Both the position numbers and the translations under genes were made by a program. From NCBI GenBank assembly GCA_037385045.1, contig JARRNJ010000009.1, forward strand, positions 1 through 64,000: a stretch of DNA of 64,000 nt, read 5' to 3'. Numbering within the stretch: the first letter of the stretch is position 1; every line of letters begins with the position of its first letter. The notes below the pieces were generated by a model. That model was not told the DNA's origin. It worked only from the letters and a program-made list of their open reading frames with translations, and ran no database searches. This document shows positions 52,321 through 62,038 of the stretch, in pieces. The stretch comes from JARRNJ01 sp037385045. GTDB lineage: Bacteria; Pseudomonadota; Gammaproteobacteria; JASBUN01.

Positions 52321-54417
52321 ATGACCCGGATGCGCGTGGTGCTGATCACCGTGCTGGCCCTGGCCGCAGCGAGCGCGGGCGCCTACCCGTTGGATGGAGC
52401 GCAACGTACCGGTATCGCACGCCTTGAGGGCTATCGGCTGGTGCAACAGGGCAAGGCCAGGGGCGGCATTCGCCTGCCGCCCGGCGCCCTGTTGAAAAGC
52501 GATCAAATCCGGCTGCGCCTGCGCGAGCGGCCGCAGATGACCCTGCCGCCGGTGGATGCGGAGTTCACCCGCCAAGTGGTGGCGCTGCTGGGATCCAACG
52601 CCGACGAGTACGGCATCGCGGTCCTGGACCTGTCCGATCCCGATCACCCCTTCTACGCCGAGCACCGGGCCGAACGCCAGTTCAACCCCGGCAGCGTCGG
52701 CAAGCTGGCGGTCGCCATGGGGCTGTTCGACGCGCTGGCGCAGGCCTACCCCGATGACATAGCGGCCCGCGAGCGCGTTCTGCGCGACACACAGGTCACC
52801 GCCGATGCCTACATTCACTACGACCACCATAAGGTGCCGTTCTGGCGTCCGGAACGCTCGCGCATTATCCACCGCCGCCTGCGCACCGGTGACCGCGCCA
52901 ATTTGTGGACCTACCTGGACTGGATGCTGTCGGCCAGCTCCAATGCGGCGGCATCCATGGTGATGAAGCAGATGCTGTTGCTGCACCACTACCAGCGGCG
53001 CTACCCGGTGCCCGAAGGTCAGGCCGATGCCTTTCTGCTGCACGCCTCGCCGGGCGCGCGAGCGAAGCTGCTGCACGACAGCATCCGCGCCGGACTGATC
53101 GCCAGCGGCCTGAACCCGGCCCGGCTGTGGCAGGGCAAGTTTTTCACCCGCGAGGGGAAGCGCCGCGTTGCCGGAACCGCCAGCCACGCCACGCCGCGGG
53201 AGCTGATGCGGTTTCTGCTGCATCTGGAACAGGGCAAGGTGGTCGACGCCTTCACCAGCCTGGAGTTGAAGCGGCTGCTGTACATGACCCAGAAGCGCAT
53301 CCGCTACGCGTCGTCGCCGGCGCTGCGCAATGCCGCCGTTTACTTCAAATCGGGATCCCTGTACCGCTGCCAGACCGAGCCGGGGTTCCGTTGCGGCAAG
53401 TATCGGGGCAATGTGGTCAACCGGCTCAACTCGGTGGCCATCGTCGAGTCGCCGGCGGGTGCGCCGCGGCTGTTCTACCTGGTGGTGGTAACGTCGGATG
53501 TGCTCAAGGAGAATGCCGCCGTGGCCCACCAGAGCCTGGCCACGCGGCTGCAGCGGCTACTTGAGCGCCGCCACCTGCGTGCTTCCGTCGTGGAACACCA
53601 GGCTGTCGAGGCCGACGATCATGCGGGTCATCCACCGGCCGCCGCGGGGGTCGTGGGCCAGCGCCACAGCGATGTAACGGCGCCCGTCGCGTTCCACCAG
53701 GGCACTGTCGGCATGCCAGTCGCGCCAGGTGCCCGATTTGCGGTAGATGACCGAACCAGGGCGCGCAGCGCGCAGACCCTTGACGAATTTGTGGTTGATC
53801 CCGGGCCGGCTCATCACCGCCTTCATCTCGGCGGTCAGCCGCGGCGGCACCAGGCGGTCGGTTTCCAGCAGGTAATAGAAACGCGCCACTTCGTAGGCGG
53901 TGGCACCATGGGACAGGTGGTGCAGCGGATCGCGCTTCCAGACGCCGGCGCGCCCGTATTCCTTGCCCACCCACAGGCCGCCGTTGTGACTCGGATCGTA
54001 GAGATGGAACCGCGGCGAACGCAGTATGTCGGCGATATACTGCTTGCCGACCCGGTTGAGCATGCGGGTGGCGGCGCGGTTGGAGGAGTAGCGGATCATC
54101 TGAACCAACTGTTTGCGGGTGGCGTCATCCAGGGCCATCTGACCGTTGTCGATGCGCCGGAACGCCCCCAGCAGAATGGCGATCTTGGGCAGGCTCGCGG
54201 CATACATCATACGGTTGCCGTTGACCGCCGCGTAGCGCGGGTGTTCCGGGTCGGTGATATCCACCAGGGCGACGCTGAGATGGCCTTCCCGGACGGCCCG
54301 GCTCAGGCCGAGGTGGGCGAGGGTCTGTTCCATGCCCCGTTGCAGCGCCGGATCGCGGCTGTCGCTGAGACGTGGGTAGTGCTCCCCGGCGGCAGCCAAG
54401 CAAACGACTCCCACTGA
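52321..54417 (+). CDS. Exported SxxK serine hydrolase with an antisense-overprinted C-terminus
   Basis: Exported class A beta-lactamase-like hydrolase. Signal peptide (about 1-21, ending SAGA-Y), then the catalytic motifs SVGK (S125, K128), SSN (206-208) and KSG (343-345). The family domain ends at about residue 415, near 53566. The frame has no stop there and stays open to 54417, running for 280 residues antisense to the next gene with non-protein-like sequence. A TGA in another frame sits at 53562-53564, exactly where the domain should end, so a single missing base just upstream would explain it. The real end is probably about 53564. Such proteins cut or bind peptidoglycan or related amides. 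Confidence 0.75.
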   Translation: MTRMRVVLITVLALAAASAGAYPLDGAQRTGIARLEGYRLVQQGKARGGIRLPPGALLKSDQIRLRLRERPQMTLPPVDAEFTRQVVALLGSNADEYGIAVLDLSDPDHPFYAEHRAERQFNPGSVGKLAVAMGLFDALAQAYPDDIAARERVLRDTQVTADAYIHYDHHKVPFWRPERSRIIHRRLRTGDRANLWTYLDWMLSASSNAAASMVMKQMLLLHHYQRRYPVPEGQADAFLLHASPGARAKLLHDSIRAGLIASGLNPARLWQGKFFTREGKRRVAGTASHATPRELMRFLLHLEQGKVVDAFTSLELKRLLYMTQKRIRYASSPALRNAAVYFKSGSLYRCQTEPGFRCGKYRGNVVNRLNSVAIVESPAGAPRLFYLVVVTSDVLKENAAVAHQSLATRLQRLLERRHLRASVVEHQAVEADDHAGHPPAAAGVVGQRHSDVTAPVAFHQGTVGMPVAPGARFAVDDRTRARSAQTLDEFVVDPGPAHHRLHLGGQPRRHQAVGFQQVIETRHFVGGGTMGQVVQRIALPDAGAPVFLAHPQAAVVTRIVEMEPRRTQYVGDILLADPVEHAGGGAVGGVADHLNQLFAGGVIQGHLTVVDAPERPQQNGDLGQARGIHHTVAVDRRVARVFRVGDIHQGDAEMAFPDGPAQAEVGEGLFHAPLQRRIAAVAETWVVLPGGSQANDSH

Positions 54418-54459
54418 TAAGGATATGATGAATAAGAATTTTCCCAACCGCGAACGCAT
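53557..54459 (-). CDS. Exported SxxK serine hydrolase (class A beta-lactamase-like)
   Basis: A 300-residue exported enzyme: signal peptide (about 1-24, ending LAAAG), motifs SLPK (ASLPKIAILLGAF), SSN (RYSSNRAATRML) and KSG (YRKSGTWRDW). It is a tail-to-tail relative of the preceding hydrolase, sharing order and spacing of motifs and phrases such as DxxDPEHPRYA/DLSDPDHPFYA. It probably acts on cell-wall peptides or similar; true beta-lactamase activity is not implied, as the omega-loop glutamate is not evident. It overlaps the open frame of the other gene by 861 bases on the opposite strand. Confidence 0.85.
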   Translation of the reverse strand: MRSRLGKFLFIISLSVGVVCLAAAGEHYPRLSDSRDPALQRGMEQTLAHLGLSRAVREGHLSVALVDITDPEHPRYAAVNGNRMMYAASLPKIAILLGAFRRIDNGQMALDDATRKQLVQMIRYSSNRAATRMLNRVGKQYIADILRSPRFHLYDPSHNGGLWVGKEYGRAGVWKRDPLHHLSHGATAYEVARFYYLLETDRLVPPRLTAEMKAVMSRPGINHKFVKGLRAARPGSVIYRKSGTWRDWHADSALVERDGRRYIAVALAHDPRGGRWMTRMIVGLDSLVFHDGSTQVAALK

Positions 54460-54501
54460 ATGGACCTATTATAATGATGATTTCTAAGGAATAGCAATCG
54501 C

Positions 54502-55803
54502 GTGTTCGGCGGGTTGCGACAGGCGTCACGCGATCAGGTGGCCACGGGCCCTTGGCCCAGCGCGGTGTTCCGCTCCGGCATCCTGTTCGCGAATTTCTTT
54601 CTGATCATCATGGCGCTGTACCAATTGAAGCCGGCCAGCCGCTCGCTGATCCTCGCCGCTCACGGCACCGCCATCCTGCCCTACGTCTGGATCGGTTCGG
54701 CCGCGGTACTGCTGGTGGCGGTCAGCTTCTACCACCGGGTGCTGGACCGTTACAGCCGCCTGCGCGTGGTGCTCGGCACCTGTCTGTTGTTCATCGTCCT
54801 GCTGCTGGGGTTTCGGGTATGGCTGGCGTTTCCGGGCAAGGTGGCGTCGGTGGCGTTTTATATTTTCGTCGATGTGCTGGGCGTGGTGCTGGTGGAGCAG
54901 TTCTGGAGCCTCACCAACAGCATCTACAGCACCGCCGAAGGCAAGCGCTGGTACGGTTTGGTGGGCACCGGCGGGCTGGTGGGCGGCGCCGTCGGCAGCG
55001 GCGCCGCCGCCCTGACCATTCGCTACACGCCGCTGCACACGCCCGACCTGTTGTTGGTGGCCGCCGCCATCATCGGCGTCATTTTCGTGCTCACCTGGAT
55101 CATGGGGCGGCTGGACGTCTACGCGCGCGCTGAGGCCATTGCGGGCAGCGCTCCGAAAGGGGGCAACTGGAGGCTTCTCACCCACAGCCGCTACCTGCTG
55201 CTGATCGCCGGCGCCCTGCTCCTGGCGCAATTGGTGTCGCCGGTGGTGGAGTACCAGTTCCTGCGCGTGATCGAACACACCTACCACGACCAGGAAACCC
55301 GCACCACGGTGCTGTCGCTGTTCTTCAGCGTCCTCAGCGCGGTGTCCATCGCCATCAACGTCATTATCACACCGCTGGTCCTGCGCTATCTGGGCGTGCT
55401 TGCCGGCCTGCTGGTGCAGCCGCTGGTGCTGGCCACGACCACCTACGGCTTCATGAGCCATCCGAGCCTGATTCCCGCGGCGACCATGAAAATCAGCGAC
55501 CGCGGCCTGTCCTATTCCATCAACCGCGCGGCCAAGGAATTGCTCTACATTCCCGTGGACCCGGTGCTCATCTACCAGGCCAAGGCCTGGATCGACATGT
55601 TCGGCTACCGCATCTTCAAGGTCGCCGGCTCCATGCTGATCCTGGTGCTCACCCAATGGACCACGCTTGCCAGCGGGCGCTTCGATCTGAGTTGGGTGAT
55701 CATCGGCGGCTGTCTGGTGTGGACCGGCGTGTTGTTTGCTCTGTACCGGGAATACCGTGGTCTGACATCGGCGCCGACAGCAATCGTTCCGCCCGCAACG
55801 TAA
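54502..55803 (+). CDS. Npt1/Npt2 family (ATP/ADP translocase-like) carrier
   Basis: A 433-residue polytopic protein with about eleven helices. It resembles the NTP/NDP exchange carriers first known from Chlamydia, rickettsiae and plastids: LKPASRSLILA near the start, FVDVLGVVLVEQFWSLTNSIYSTAEGKRWYGLVGTGGLVGGAVGS, and MKISDRGLSYSINRAAKELLYIPV near the end are characteristic. Such carriers swap nucleotides across the inner membrane. In a free-living bacterium its role is unclear. It lies 42 bases from the divergent hydrolase gene and just after the exported dikinase-like locus. Confidence 0.82.
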   Translation: MFGGLRQASRDQVATGPWPSAVFRSGILFANFFLIIMALYQLKPASRSLILAAHGTAILPYVWIGSAAVLLVAVSFYHRVLDRYSRLRVVLGTCLLFIVLLLGFRVWLAFPGKVASVAFYIFVDVLGVVLVEQFWSLTNSIYSTAEGKRWYGLVGTGGLVGGAVGSGAAALTIRYTPLHTPDLLLVAAAIIGVIFVLTWIMGRLDVYARAEAIAGSAPKGGNWRLLTHSRYLLLIAGALLLAQLVSPVVEYQFLRVIEHTYHDQETRTTVLSLFFSVLSAVSIAINVIITPLVLRYLGVLAGLLVQPLVLATTTYGFMSHPSLIPAATMKISDRGLSYSINRAAKELLYIPVDPVLIYQAKAWIDMFGYRIFKVAGSMLILVLTQWTTLASGRFDLSWVIIGGCLVWTGVLFALYREYRGLTSAPTAIVPPAT

Positions 55804-55926
55804 GCCGCTCACCGGCGCGCGAATCTGCTATTTTTTTGGGGATGGATCAAGTAAAGTGTCAATGAGGGGGACTACAATACGATGGACCACGCGCCCGGCC
55901 AGCGCGCACGATAACAGGACGCGACC

Positions 55927-56658
55927 ATGACCAGAATCCTGATCAATCGCGGCAGCTTCCGCGTCAAAGAGCTGGAGCTCGAACATGGCACCATCACAAT
56001 CGGCCGCGATGCCGACAACGACGTCTGCATTCAGGACAAGACGGTCAGCAGCCATCACGCCAAGATCGTGACGGTGTTCAACGCCACTTACGTGGAAGAC
56101 GGGGGCAGCACCAACGGCACCTACGTCAACGGCAAGCGCATCAACCGGCACACCCTGCGCACGGGCGACGTCATCGCCATCGGCAATCACCAGATCCTGT
56201 TCGAATCCGACGCCGAGGAATCCGCGGTCCCATCGGGCCATACGACAGTCCTCGACCGCAAGCAGCTCGATGCGCTGCTTGCCGAGCGCCCGCAGCCGCG
56301 CAGCACCAACCTGGGAGTTGCCAAATCCGCCGGCCCGCAACCGAGGCCGGCGTCGACCGCGTCCGGGCCGGCACCGGAGACCGCGCCGGCCACACCTCAA
56401 GCGGCCGCGGCGGCGCGGGTGGACAAACCGGCGGCCCCGCCCAAGCCCGCGGCCTCTGCCCAGGCGCCGGGCGGCGCGGCCCCTCCCCGAAGCGCGCCGC
56501 GGCGCGAGCCGCTCTCGGCGGCGGCGCAGCGCCGCCAACCGCATACCGCAGCATTCGACGAAGACGAAATTCAGGTACCGCTGTTTCCGCGCTGGTTCAC
56601 TCTCGTCGGCGCCATCGTCCTGATCGCCGCCATCATCGCCGCTATCGTGCTGCTCTGA
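55927..56658 (+). CDS. FHA-domain protein with C-terminal membrane anchor
   Basis: A 243-residue protein: an FHA phosphothreonine-binding domain (about 1-100) with the complete motifs GRDADNDVCIQD, SSHHAKI and GGSTNGTYVNGKRI, a long proline/alanine-rich linker (about 105-205) and a single C-terminal helix (FTLVGAIVLIAAIIAAIVLL). It would hold phosphoprotein partners at the membrane. No Ser/Thr kinase is in the window. It is 123 bases after the carrier gene. Confidence 0.87.
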   Translation: MTRILINRGSFRVKELELEHGTITIGRDADNDVCIQDKTVSSHHAKIVTVFNATYVEDGGSTNGTYVNGKRINRHTLRTGDVIAIGNHQILFESDAEESAVPSGHTTVLDRKQLDALLAERPQPRSTNLGVAKSAGPQPRPASTASGPAPETAPATPQAAAAARVDKPAAPPKPAASAQAPGGAAPPRSAPRREPLSAAAQRRQPHTAAFDEDEIQVPLFPRWFTLVGAIVLIAAIIAAIVLL

Positions 56659-57133
56659 GGTCACCGCCGTCCGGGGCGGGCCGCGGCGCCATGTCCGGCA
56701 GCCGCTCACGCCACCGACCCCGGCAACCAGCACCACCGCCGGTTGCCCCCGCGAACCCGGTCCGACATACGGCGGTGTTTGTGCGGTCTGGCGCCGCCCT
56801 GCTGACTGGCTGCACTACCGTGGTTGGCGGCTGCAACGCCACCGCCCGTGGCGCGCAACGTCCGTTCCCCCGACCCGCCAAATCCCCCCAGGCGGTCAAA
56901 CACAACGCCCGCGGCGCCACTCCGCTCCGACAACGGAATCGGCCAGCGACGTTCGCGCCGTCCGGCGCCGTGTGGGCCACATTAACAATTCGTAAGGATT
57001 CCGGTAATCGGGCATCAATATGCTAAAAATGTGGCACAAATCGAAAAAGCGCGCAGGATCCCGCGTTTTCTCAATTAATCGTGACCCGAGGAGAGACGGT
57101 GTCATTCGCATTTTTGAAACGGAGGGTTGTATT
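56659..57133. other. Intergenic region before the amino-acid ABC operon
   Basis: 475 bases. The first part is GC-rich with no support for a gene; from about 56975 it is AT-rich and should contain the promoter of the transporter operon. GGAGG at 57121-57125 is the ribosome site of the first gene. Confidence 0.5.
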
Positions 57134-58324
57134 ATGAAACGCTTGGTCCTATTGCTTATCGCGGCGTTCGCCGCCATCAACACAGCGGCGGCGTCGACTA
57201 TCACGTTGGGCGCGTCGGTGCAGGTTACCGGCGCACTCGCCAACACGGGGCGCTACTACAAGGACGGCTACCGGTTCGCCGTCGATCAGATCAACAAGCA
57301 CGGCGGCGTCACGGTCGGGCATACCCACTACAAGCTGGCGCTCAAGGTGCTCGACAATCAGTCCAACAACAACCTGGCGGTGCGCCAATACGTGCAGCTG
57401 CTCACCCAGGACAAAGTCAACTTCCTGCTCGGCCCGTTCGCCAGCGGCGCGGTGCTGGCCACATCCTCGGTCGCCGAAAAATACGACGTGCCGATGATCG
57501 AAGGCGGCGGCGCCTCGGACCAGATCTTCAGCCGCGGCTACAAGTACGTGTTCGGCACCCTGCCGGTGGCCAGCAAGTACTTTGAAAGCACCATCCATAT
57601 GATGAAGCGGCTGCATCCCAAACCGAAGACTGTCGCCCTGCTCTATGCCGACGACGCCTTCGACAGCTCGGTGGCCAAAGGCACGCGCCACTATCTCAAG
57701 AGCAACGGATTCAACATCGTGCTCGACTCGCGCTACAGCAAGAACGCGTCGGACTTCAGCTCGCTGCTCTCGCGCATCAAGACGGCCAAGCCCGACGTGG
57801 TGCTGCTCGCCGGCCACGAGACGGAAGCGCTGAACTTCATCCGTCAGGCCAAGAGCCTCAACGTCAGCCCGAAGCTCTATTCGTTCACGGTCGGCGTGCC
57901 CACCGCCGATTTCCGTCATGCCCTGGGCCTGGATGCCAACTATGCCTTCGGCATGACCTCGTGGCTGCCGTCGCCGAAGGCCAAAGACGCCTATTTCAAG
58001 AACGCCGCCGATTTCGCCAAAGCCTATAAGGCGCGCTTCGGCTACCAGCCCGACTACCACGCCGCCTCCGCGGTGGCGGACGTCGAAGCCTACGTCAAGG
58101 CAATCGAAAAGGCCGGCACCCTGAAGCCGAAAAAGGTGCGCGACGCCATCGCCCACGTGGACTTCGACAGCCTCTACGGCCGTATCCGCTTCACCCACGC
58201 CGGTCAGATCCAACTGCCGGAGACGGTAATCCAGGTCCAGCACGACCAGGTGGTGCCGATCTACGGCAGCAAGGGGTTCCTGCACAAGGCGCAGTATCCT
58301 ATGCCGGGCTGGAAGCATCGGTGA
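57134..58324 (+). CDS. Branched-chain amino acid-type ABC transporter substrate-binding protein
   Basis: A 396-residue periplasmic binding protein of the LivJ/LivK type. Signal peptide (about 1-20, ending AAA-S), then TITLGASVQVTGALANTGRYYKDGYRFAVDQINKHGG, LLGPFASGAVLATSSVAEKYDVPMIEGGGASDQIF and KTVALLYADDAFDSSVAKG. The serine/threonine residues that hold the amino-acid backbone are present. The exact ligand (branched-chain amino acid, amide or related compound) cannot be told. The start is ATG 57134. It heads a tightly packed five-gene operon. Confidence 0.9.
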   Translation: MKRLVLLLIAAFAAINTAAASTITLGASVQVTGALANTGRYYKDGYRFAVDQINKHGGVTVGHTHYKLALKVLDNQSNNNLAVRQYVQLLTQDKVNFLLGPFASGAVLATSSVAEKYDVPMIEGGGASDQIFSRGYKYVFGTLPVASKYFESTIHMMKRLHPKPKTVALLYADDAFDSSVAKGTRHYLKSNGFNIVLDSRYSKNASDFSSLLSRIKTAKPDVVLLAGHETEALNFIRQAKSLNVSPKLYSFTVGVPTADFRHALGLDANYAFGMTSWLPSPKAKDAYFKNAADFAKAYKARFGYQPDYHAASAVADVEAYVKAIEKAGTLKPKKVRDAIAHVDFDSLYGRIRFTHAGQIQLPETVIQVQHDQVVPIYGSKGFLHKAQYPMPGWKHR

Positions 58325-58325
58325 T

Positions 58326-59189
58326 ATGGACCTGCTCTGGCAGGTATTGATCAACGGCGTTCTGCTCGGGGGCCTTTATGCACTTATGGCCCTCGGGCTC
58401 GCCTTGGTCTGGGGGGTGTTGAACATCGTCAACCTGGCCCACGGCGCCTTTATCATGCTCGGGGGCTACATCTGCTATTACCTGTTCACGGGCGCGCATC
58501 TGGATCCGTTTGCGGCACTGCCGGTGGCAATGGTCGTATTGTTCTTTCTCGGCTACGCCCTGCAACGCTACGTGTTGAACCTGATCGTGCAGACGCCCAT
58601 GTTCAATACCCTGCTGATCACGTTCGGCGTCGACATTGTGTTGACCTACATGGCGCAGATTCTGTTCAGCGCCGATTTTCGCACCATCAACCCGGGCTAC
58701 GCCGGGAACAATTTCACCTTCTTCGGCGCCACCGTGCCGCTGGTGCGGCTGCTGGCCTGCATTGTGGCTCTGGTGCTTACCACCGGGTTGTGGTTCTTTC
58801 TGGCGCGCTCGCGCCTGGGCCGGGCGATTCGCGCCACGGCCCAGAACCTTACCGCCGCGCGCCTCTACGGCGTCGACCCGCGGGTCATCTATGGCGTGAC
58901 GTTCGGCTTTGGCACGGCGCTTGCTGGCGCCGCGGGAGGGCTCTATGGCGTCGTCTCGCAGCTCAACCCGTACATCGGTGCCAGCCTTACCGCCAAGTCT
59001 TTCGCCATCGCCATCATCGGCGGGCTGGATAATCCTCTGGGCGTGGTCGTCGGCGGCCTGTTTCTCGGTATCATTGAATCCCTCACCTCGCTCTACATCG
59101 GGCCCACCTACAAGGATCTGGCGAGCCTCGGTGTACTGGTGCTGGTGCTGATCGTGCGCCCGAGCGGCATCCTGGGGCGCACCGCGTGA
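58326..59189 (+). CDS. livH: Branched-chain amino acid ABC permease LivH
   Basis: A 287-residue membrane permease with about eight helices, starting one base after the binding-protein stop. Family phrases: NGVLLGGLYALMALGLALVWGVLNIVNLAHGAFIMLGGYI and AIRATAQNLTAARLYGVDPRVIYGVTFGFGTALAGAAGGLYG. It pairs with LivM to form the membrane channel and shares four bases with livM. Confidence 0.93.
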   Translation: MDLLWQVLINGVLLGGLYALMALGLALVWGVLNIVNLAHGAFIMLGGYICYYLFTGAHLDPFAALPVAMVVLFFLGYALQRYVLNLIVQTPMFNTLLITFGVDIVLTYMAQILFSADFRTINPGYAGNNFTFFGATVPLVRLLACIVALVLTTGLWFFLARSRLGRAIRATAQNLTAARLYGVDPRVIYGVTFGFGTALAGAAGGLYGVVSQLNPYIGASLTAKSFAIAIIGGLDNPLGVVVGGLFLGIIESLTSLYIGPTYKDLASLGVLVLVLIVRPSGILGRTA

Positions 59190-60132
59190 ACCGGGCGCTG
59201 CTTTGGGGGCTCGGCCTCGCGGTGGTGGCAATACTGGCCGCCGTACCCTGGATCGCCACGCCCACCCTGATCCAGTTCGGCATCAGTACCCTTCTGCTGG
59301 CGACCCTGGCCCAGAGCTGGAACATCATCGGCGGTTATACCGGCTACGCCTCATTCGGCAACTCTGTGTTCTACGGGCTCGGCAGCTACGGCACCGCCAT
59401 TGCCATGGCCCAATGGCACCTGCCGTTCGCCGTCGGCCTGGCGCTCGGTGCCGCCCTGGCGGTGATTTTCGCCGTGGTGCTGGGCGCTCCGGTGCTGCGC
59501 CTGAAAGGCCACTATTTCGCCATCGCCACCCTGGCCCTGGCCCAGGTCATGGGCGCCATCATCTCCAACCTGGGGATCGCCGGGCGCGACACGGGTCTGA
59601 TCCTGCCGCTGTTGCGCGGCGACGCCATCTTCTACGAGTCGGCCCTCGCGCTGCTGGGGGTCACCACCCTGGCGGTGCTGTGGATCTCCCGCAGCCGCTT
59701 CGGCTTCGGCCTCATCGCCATCCGCGAGAACGAAAGCGCCGCCGCGGTCATGGGAGTCAACACCACGCTGTACAAGGTCCTGGCCTTCGCCCTGTCGGGC
59801 TTGTTCAGCGCGCTCGCCGGCGGCATCCACGCTTACTGGATCACGTTTATCGACCCGGGCAGCGCCTTCGACATCACGCTCAACGTGAAGATGATCATCA
59901 TGGCCGTGTTCGGCGGTCCCGGATCCATCCTCGGGCCGGTCATCGGTGCGTTCCTGCTGTCCGGGGTATCGGAAATCCTGTCGACGGAAATCACCAGTCT
60001 TGCCAGCCTGTTCTTTGGCGTCGTGATCGTGGCAGCGGTGATTTTCATGCCCAAGGGTCTCAGTCACGTGGTCCAGCGCTTCCGTAGAGTGGGCTGGCGT
60101 TATTTCACGGAAAACATCCGCGCCAACCGCCT

Positions 60133-60136
<4 letters not shown>
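59186..60136 (+). CDS. livM: Branched-chain amino acid ABC permease LivM
   Basis: A 316-residue permease with about nine helices. It has the family segments SWNIIGGYTGYASFGNSVFYGLGSYGTA, RLKGHYFAIATLALAQVMGAI and FALSGLFSALAGGIHAYWITFIDP, the last with the ATPase-contact loop upstream (AIRENESAAAVMGVNTT). The start is GTG 59186, overlapping livH by four bases; it overlaps livG by four. Confidence 0.93.
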
Positions 60137-60872
<736 letters not shown>

Positions 60873-60876
<4 letters not shown>

Positions 60877-61586
60877 GCGAGGCATTGCTGACGATCGAGG
60901 AACTGCATGCCGGCTACGGCGAAATGAACGTGCTCCAGGACCTGTCCCTGCATGTCGACGCCGGGGAGATCGTGGCGCTGGTGGGCAGCAACGGCGCCGG
61001 CAAGACCACGCTGTTGCGCGCCTTGTCGCGGGTGATCGGCTCCCACGGACGGATCACCTACGCCGGCCGGGACCTGGCTGGCCTGACGGCCGAACAGGTG
61101 TTCGGCCTGGGACTGGTGCAAGTGCCGGAAGGTCGCCAGCTGTTCGACCGCATGACCGTGCAGGACAATCTGCTGATGGGCGCCTTCCGCCGCCGGGACA
61201 AGGCGGGCGTGCAGGCGTCCCTGGAGCAGGTGCACGAATTGTTTCCGCGCCTCTACGAACGCCGAAGCCAGCTCGCGGGCAGCCTGTCGGGGGGCGAGCA
61301 GCAAATGTGCGCCATGGCCCGGGCGCTGATGGCCTCACCGCGCCTGCTCACCGTGGACGAAATGAGTCTGGGGCTGGCGCCCATCGTCGTGGATCAGCTG
61401 CTGGACGTGCTGGTGGAGATCCGCGGCAAGGGGGTGACCGTGCTGCTGGTGGAACAGGACGTGTTCTCGGCACTGCAGGTTGCCGACCGGGGCTACGTGC
61501 TGGAAACCGGAGAGATCGTCCGTGAGGGTACCGCGGCGGAGCTGGGCGAGGACCCAGAAGTCAAGCGCGCCTATCTCGGGCTGTAG
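60873..61586 (+). CDS. livF: Branched-chain amino acid ABC ATPase LivF
   Basis: A 237-residue ABC ATPase, second ATPase of the transporter. Walker A is GSNGAGKTT, the signature SLSGGEQQMCAMARAL, and Walker B LLTVDEMSLGLAP. QVPEGRQLFDRMTVQDNLLMGA is the LivF hallmark. It is the last gene of the operon; no clear terminator follows before the repeat element at 61761. Confidence 0.93.
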
Positions 61587-62038
61587 ATAACGCCAATCGC
61601 ATCGTGCGCCGCCTTTCCGCCCCGTACCCGTCGCGCACCCGGATTTCATCTCGCATAATCCAGGCGACCTCAACGAGTGAGTACTCCAGTGGCGAGTTGC
61701 CGGTGGCGAGGCGAAAAATGCCATCTTCGCCGCGTGCCACCCGCTACTCGCGGTTCACAGGTAGGGTGCGTTCGACGCCCTAGGCGGCAACGCACCACTT
61801 GGTTGTTCCACCACCAACGTCGTGCACCCGGCGATGCAGCCGCCGTAACATGGTGCGCCGCCTGCGGGCGGCGCACCCTACGGTTGTTCCGCCGGATTCG
61901 CGCGTAGGGCGTGCCGAGCACAGCGCGTCCCGGCCGGGTTGCGATCCTGTGGCAGGCTGGTTCCTGTGCGCCCTCCTCCGGCCTGCATCCCAGACCTTCC
62001 GACGCACTGCCAGCCGAGATCCTGCTGAATGGCCACGC
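61587..62038. other. Intergenic region between livF and the phosphoesterase gene
   Basis: 452 bases without a gene. It contains the palindromic repeat element at 61761-61881 and a related GTAGGGCGTG fragment near 61904. Confidence 0.6.
61761..61881. mobile_element. REP/MITE-like palindromic element
   Basis: The ends are exact inverted repeats: GTAGGGTGCG (61761-61770) and CGCACCCTAC (61872-61881). Inside is a perfect 11-bp hairpin, GGTGCGCCGCC-TGCG-GGCGGCGCACC (61852-61877). The GTAGGGTGCG...CGCACCCTAC form is widespread between genes of gammaproteobacteria as non-coding repeats moved by REP-type transposases. No transposase is encoded. Confidence 0.7.

Noticed and set aside
53566..54417. 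Genuine second domain of the plus-strand hydrolase
   Set aside because: The segment is exactly antisense to the neighbouring hydrolase and has no family-like sequence, so a lost stop codon is more likely.
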